Assembly (NCBI GenBank): GCA_014874475.1
Contig: JADBJJ010000031.1
Coordinates: forward strand, 1 to 50,989
Direction: 5' to 3'
Source of the DNA: Chloroflexota bacterium
Lineage (GTDB): Bacteria; Chloroflexota; Anaerolineae; B4-G1; DUEL01
Length of the DNA stretch: 50,989 nt
The notes beneath the pieces were generated by a model. The model saw nothing but the letters and a program-made list of their open reading frames with translations. It searched no databases and was not told the DNA's origin. Below are positions 48,644 to 50,989 of the stretch, piece by piece. Each line of letters starts with the position of its first letter. Within the stretch, counting starts at the first letter, position 1. Position numbers and translations under genes: made by a program.

Positions 48644-50989
48644 CTATAATAGCCTCTGTTGGGCCTGGCGAAGAGAGGTCCTGCGTCCGTATAAAAGCCC
48701 CTGCAGCACCTGCTTCTCCTTATCCCCCTCCGGCAGCACCTCGCTGATGGCCTGCACCACCTGCCAGAACACCTCATTGCCCCCGTAGGTCATCGCCAGA
48801 TGCTCCTGCAACTCCTGCTGACGGTTCCTCTCCCACAGCGCCACCGCCCGGTGCAGCGCATCTATCATCGTCGTGAACCGGCTCTGCTTGGCAAAGCGGG
48901 GGTCTCTGGCCCGCACCTGCGGCGTGGGCACCAGCACATACTCCTTCTGCTTCTCCACCAGCCCCCCAGCCCCCCACGCCTCCTCCAACTCCACCCCCAC
49001 ACTGGTGGCCAGTTTGCGCGCCTCGTCAAAGGGCACCCGGGCGTGGTTATAAGTCCAGCGCCACAGCAGATAAAAGCGCGTCGGCGCATCCACCCCGCCC
49101 AACTGGGCGCCCTGCAAAATCCGCTGCAGGGCAAACTCGCTCACCACCTTGCGCACGTATTCCAACAGTTCCGCCACCGTCACCCGCTCCCCAGAGAGCC
49201 GCTCCACCCACGCATACTGGCCAAAGGCCTCCACCGCCGGCCCGATGGCGCTCATAAAGAAATCCGCACCCCGGATACCCTCATCCCAGAACTGGGCCAG
49301 TTTCTGCCCCACGCGCGCCTCAATCTCCCGGCGCACCTGGCCGAAATCCCCCACCGCCTGGCTGGTGCGCTTGCGGCAGACCATGTAGATGCTGGAGGCC
49401 AGCGAAGCCGTCTCCTGCGCGTTGAGGCGCGCCTGCATCTCGGTATACACCGGCCAGGAGGCGGTCATATAGAGGCCGGCGTCCAGCAGCGCCTGGATGA
49501 CCGCCTCCCAGGCGGCGGTGGTCTTATGGGCAAAGACGATGACGGCAATGCCATCGGGCCGCAGCACACGGGCGATTTCCCGAAAGGCCTGGGTGAGCCT
49601 TTCCTCAAAGAACCGCCGGGACTCTTCGCGTCCGCCCTGGCGGTTCGGGTCGGCCACGATTTCATCGGACTTAGGCGCAAGCGGCGTGGCGAAGAGGTCG
49701 GGGTAGAGGTCGCCCACCGTGCGCTTGAGCCAGACGTAGAAGAAATCGGAAAGCGCCGAATAGTTGACGTTATCGTAGTAAGGCGGGTCGGTGAGCACGG
49801 CGTCGAAGTAGTTATCCGGCCAGGGCAGGCGTGTGGCGGAGCCGTGGTCTACTTGTGGAACTTTGCCAATTCCACTTCTAAGGTTATCTTCAGACGGGAA
49901 ATTAAGCAATAGTCCACCTAATGTGCCCAAAATATAACTGAATTGCTTTTCCCAGCCTTGTAGCCCAAAAATCACATTGGTTTCTGCATAATCCCAGACA
50001 AAAGGCAAGGCTTGCCTTCCAAAAGTGTGTTCCTGCTTCTCAGCAATGCTATTCCAAACCGATAATGATGAATTCCTATCAGCCAACCTATCCACTCCAA
50101 GCGCCAAATACGTCGCCACCGCCTTGGCGAAGTCGGGGTCGGCGCCGGCGGCAAGCATCTGGCCGTGCGCCTGCCGCACCTTCTCCGCAAAGGTGATGAG
50201 CGCCAACTTCTGGCGAGGGTTGAACAGGTCGCCCCAGGTAGGCATACCGTACATCGGAGGGCGGTCAACCTCATGACACGGCGTTATGATTTGCTCATCC
50301 GGCACGGGGTCCATCCCCCACTCATCCCAGAGCGCCCGGCGTTTGGCCTCCAGCGCCTCCTCCGCGGCGCGGTAGGCCGCCTGGTCGCGCTCGGTGGGCA
50401 GGCGGTAGGCCTTGCCCCTCACCCCCGATCCCTCTCCCGCAGCCGCGGGAGAGGGGTGGCGCGCAGCGCCGGGGTGAGGGTAATGCAGCACCACCGCCAT
50501 CATCCGCTGCCCAGCCTTGCCCTCGCGGAAGAGCCGCCGGGTGGTCTTGTCGTCTATGGTCCCGTCGCACACAGGGCAGCGCACCTTGGCGCGGCTCACC
50601 GTGCCCTCTTCGGGGTCAAAGTTTATGGCGCTCCCCTCCACAATCACCGCCTCCACGCGGCGCTCCGCCCTGTTCGGGATCAGTTTCAGCGCCACCCTCT
50701 TCTTATCCTTCTTGGCCAGCCACAAGTTTGTAGTGAGCGGGATCTCCGCCCCGCAGGCCGGGTTCTGGCAGGGAATTGTGCGCATCCAATAGTAGCCCAC
50801 GGGGATGGCGCCGTCGGGGTCGGGCGGGTAAAAGCGTTCCAGTTCCTTGCGCGCCTCCTCCAGCACCCACGCGCCCCAGGCCCGCACGGCCTCCAGCAGC
50901 GGGTTGGCAGCGGGCCGGGCCTCGCTTTCGAACAGGGTCGGTTGCGGCTCGGGCCGCTGGGCCGCGGGCGGCATGGGCACGAAGGGGAC
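48644..50989 (-). CDS. DUF1156-type DNA methylase, N-terminus outside the window
   Basis: A frame open to the right edge (at least 781 codons). Related proteins are about 900-1000 residues, so the N-terminal DUF1156 part is probably cut off. Features numbered from GTG 50980 include the zinc-binding pairs CQNPAC (71-76) and CPVC (135-138). The catalytic motif [13 protein letters not shown] of an amino-methyltransferase is at 398-410. [20 protein letters not shown] and [10 protein letters not shown] also fit the family. Such methylases commonly sit in defence islands with a DUF499 ATPase and helicases. None is present to the left, so partners would lie beyond the right edge. Residues 167-190 come from an inserted palindromic repeat. 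Confidence 0.82.
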   Translation of the reverse strand, partial: VPFVPMPPAAQRPEPQPTLFESEARPAANPLLEAVRAWGAWVLEEARKELERFYPPDPDGAIPVGYYWMRTIPCQNPACGAEIPLTTNLWLAKKDKKRVALKLIPNRAERRVEAVIVEGSAINFDPEEGTVSRAKVRCPVCDGTIDDKTTRRLFREGKAGQRMMAVVLHYPHPGAARHPSPAAAGEGSGVRGKAYRLPTERDQAAYRAAEEALEAKRRALWDEWGMDPVPDEQIITPCHEVDRPPMYGMPTWGDLFNPRQKLALITFAEKVRQAHGQMLAAGADPDFAKAVATYLALGVDRLADRNSSLSVWNSIAEKQEHTFGRQALPFVWDYAETNVIFGLQGWEKQFSYILGTLGGLLLNFPSEDNLRSGIGKVPQVDHGSATRLPWPDNYFDAVLTDPPYYDNVNYSALSDFFYVWLKRTVGDLYPDLFATPLAPKSDEIVADPNRQGGREESRRFFEERLTQAFREIARVLRPDGIAVIVFAHKTTAAWEAVIQALLDAGLYMTASWPVYTEMQARLNAQETASLASSIYMVCRKRTSQAVGDFGQVRREIEARVGQKLAQFWDEGIRGADFFMSAIGPAVEAFGQYAWVERLSGERVTVAELLEYVRKVVSEFALQRILQGAQLGGVDAPTRFYLLWRWTYNHARVPFDEARKLATSVGVELEEAWGAGGLVEKQKEYVLVPTPQVRARDPRFAKQSRFTTMIDALHRAVALWERNRQQELQEHLAMTYGGNEVFWQVVQAISEVLPEGDKEKQVLQGLLYGRRTSLRQAQQRLL
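50416..50480. repeat. Palindromic element inside the methylase gene
   Basis: Outer perfect arms are CCCTCACCCC (50416-50425) and GGGGTGAGGG (50471-50480). Inner perfect arms are CCTCTCCCGC (50431-50440) and GCGGGAGAGG (50445-50454), and a third small hairpin GGCGC/GCGCC follows. It reads through in frame as [20 protein letters not shown], adding about 22 low-complexity residues to the protein. It is the same style as the intergenic palindromes at 2704, 10090 and 20256. Confidence 0.85.

Overview
The window is about 51 kb of GC-rich, densely coded bacterial DNA. No rRNA or tRNA gene was seen. I infer an anaerobic, probably thermophilic or moderately thermophilic member of the Chloroflexota (Anaerolineae-like). 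The reasons are: lipoproteins with NBR1-type Ig domains and Thr-Ala-Thr-Pro linkers, oxygen-sensitive enzymes (a glycyl radical enzyme, a tungsten-type aldehyde oxidoreductase, many 4Fe-4S proteins), a fused FtsW/penicillin-binding protein, and many short palindromic repeats between genes. The taxonomic call is an inference from gene content only.

Layout, left to right. (1) 220-6489, minus strand: a surface module. It has three small lipoproteins with the same leader (positions 338-4281) and, upstream of them, a 690-residue protein that joins an ECF sigma factor, a zinc anti-sigma domain, one membrane helix and the same extracellular Ig module found in two of the lipoproteins. (2) 6849-9572: a SEDS glycosyltransferase fused to a transpeptidase-like domain whose catalytic motifs are all lost. 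(3) 9573-10161: a gene-poor stretch with a broken small gene, a terminator and a row of perfect hairpins, followed by an EF-G-like GTPase (10162-12237). (4) 12512-20207, plus strand: a transporter, then a trans-4-hydroxyproline dehydratase-like glycyl radical enzyme placed between two subunits of a diaphorase-like iron-sulfur oxidoreductase, then lgt and a DNA methyltransferase. (5) 20440-25501, plus: a zinc-ribbon coiled-coil protein, a second methyltransferase, an orphan glycine-cleavage H protein with a TPR protein, and an aldehyde:ferredoxin oxidoreductase with an overlapping TPR/zinc partner. (6) 25571-30489, minus: asnS, a Nudix hydrolase, a serine palmitoyltransferase-like enzyme and a CapA-like lipoprotein. 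(7) 30630-38319, plus, starting from a divergent promoter pair: a SpoIIE-type phosphatase, an RCK protein without a K+ filter, a P-loop protein, a large membrane protein, a DUF2804 protein and an M48 protease. (8) 38617-42329, plus: AmmeMemoRadiSam proteins B and A without the radical SAM partner, a receiver-kinase hybrid and a dihydroorotate dehydrogenase-like ferredoxin protein. (9) 42289-50989, mostly minus: an EamA transporter, a DUF2007 protein, a LysM/M23 peptidase, an HDAC-family hydrolase, a SPASM radical SAM protein, a UbiA prenyltransferase and, cut by the right edge, a DUF1156-type DNA methylase.

The best candidate for an undescribed system is the left-hand module. A transcription initiation factor appears to be tethered to the membrane and to display outside the cell the same Ig fold as the lipoproteins encoded next to it. 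The second candidate is the SEDS protein with a built-in dead transpeptidase. Several vegetative-type promoters (TTGACA or TTGCCT, 16-17 bp, TATAAT-like) can be read directly. A family of palindromic repeats lies between genes and, in one case, inside a coding sequence.
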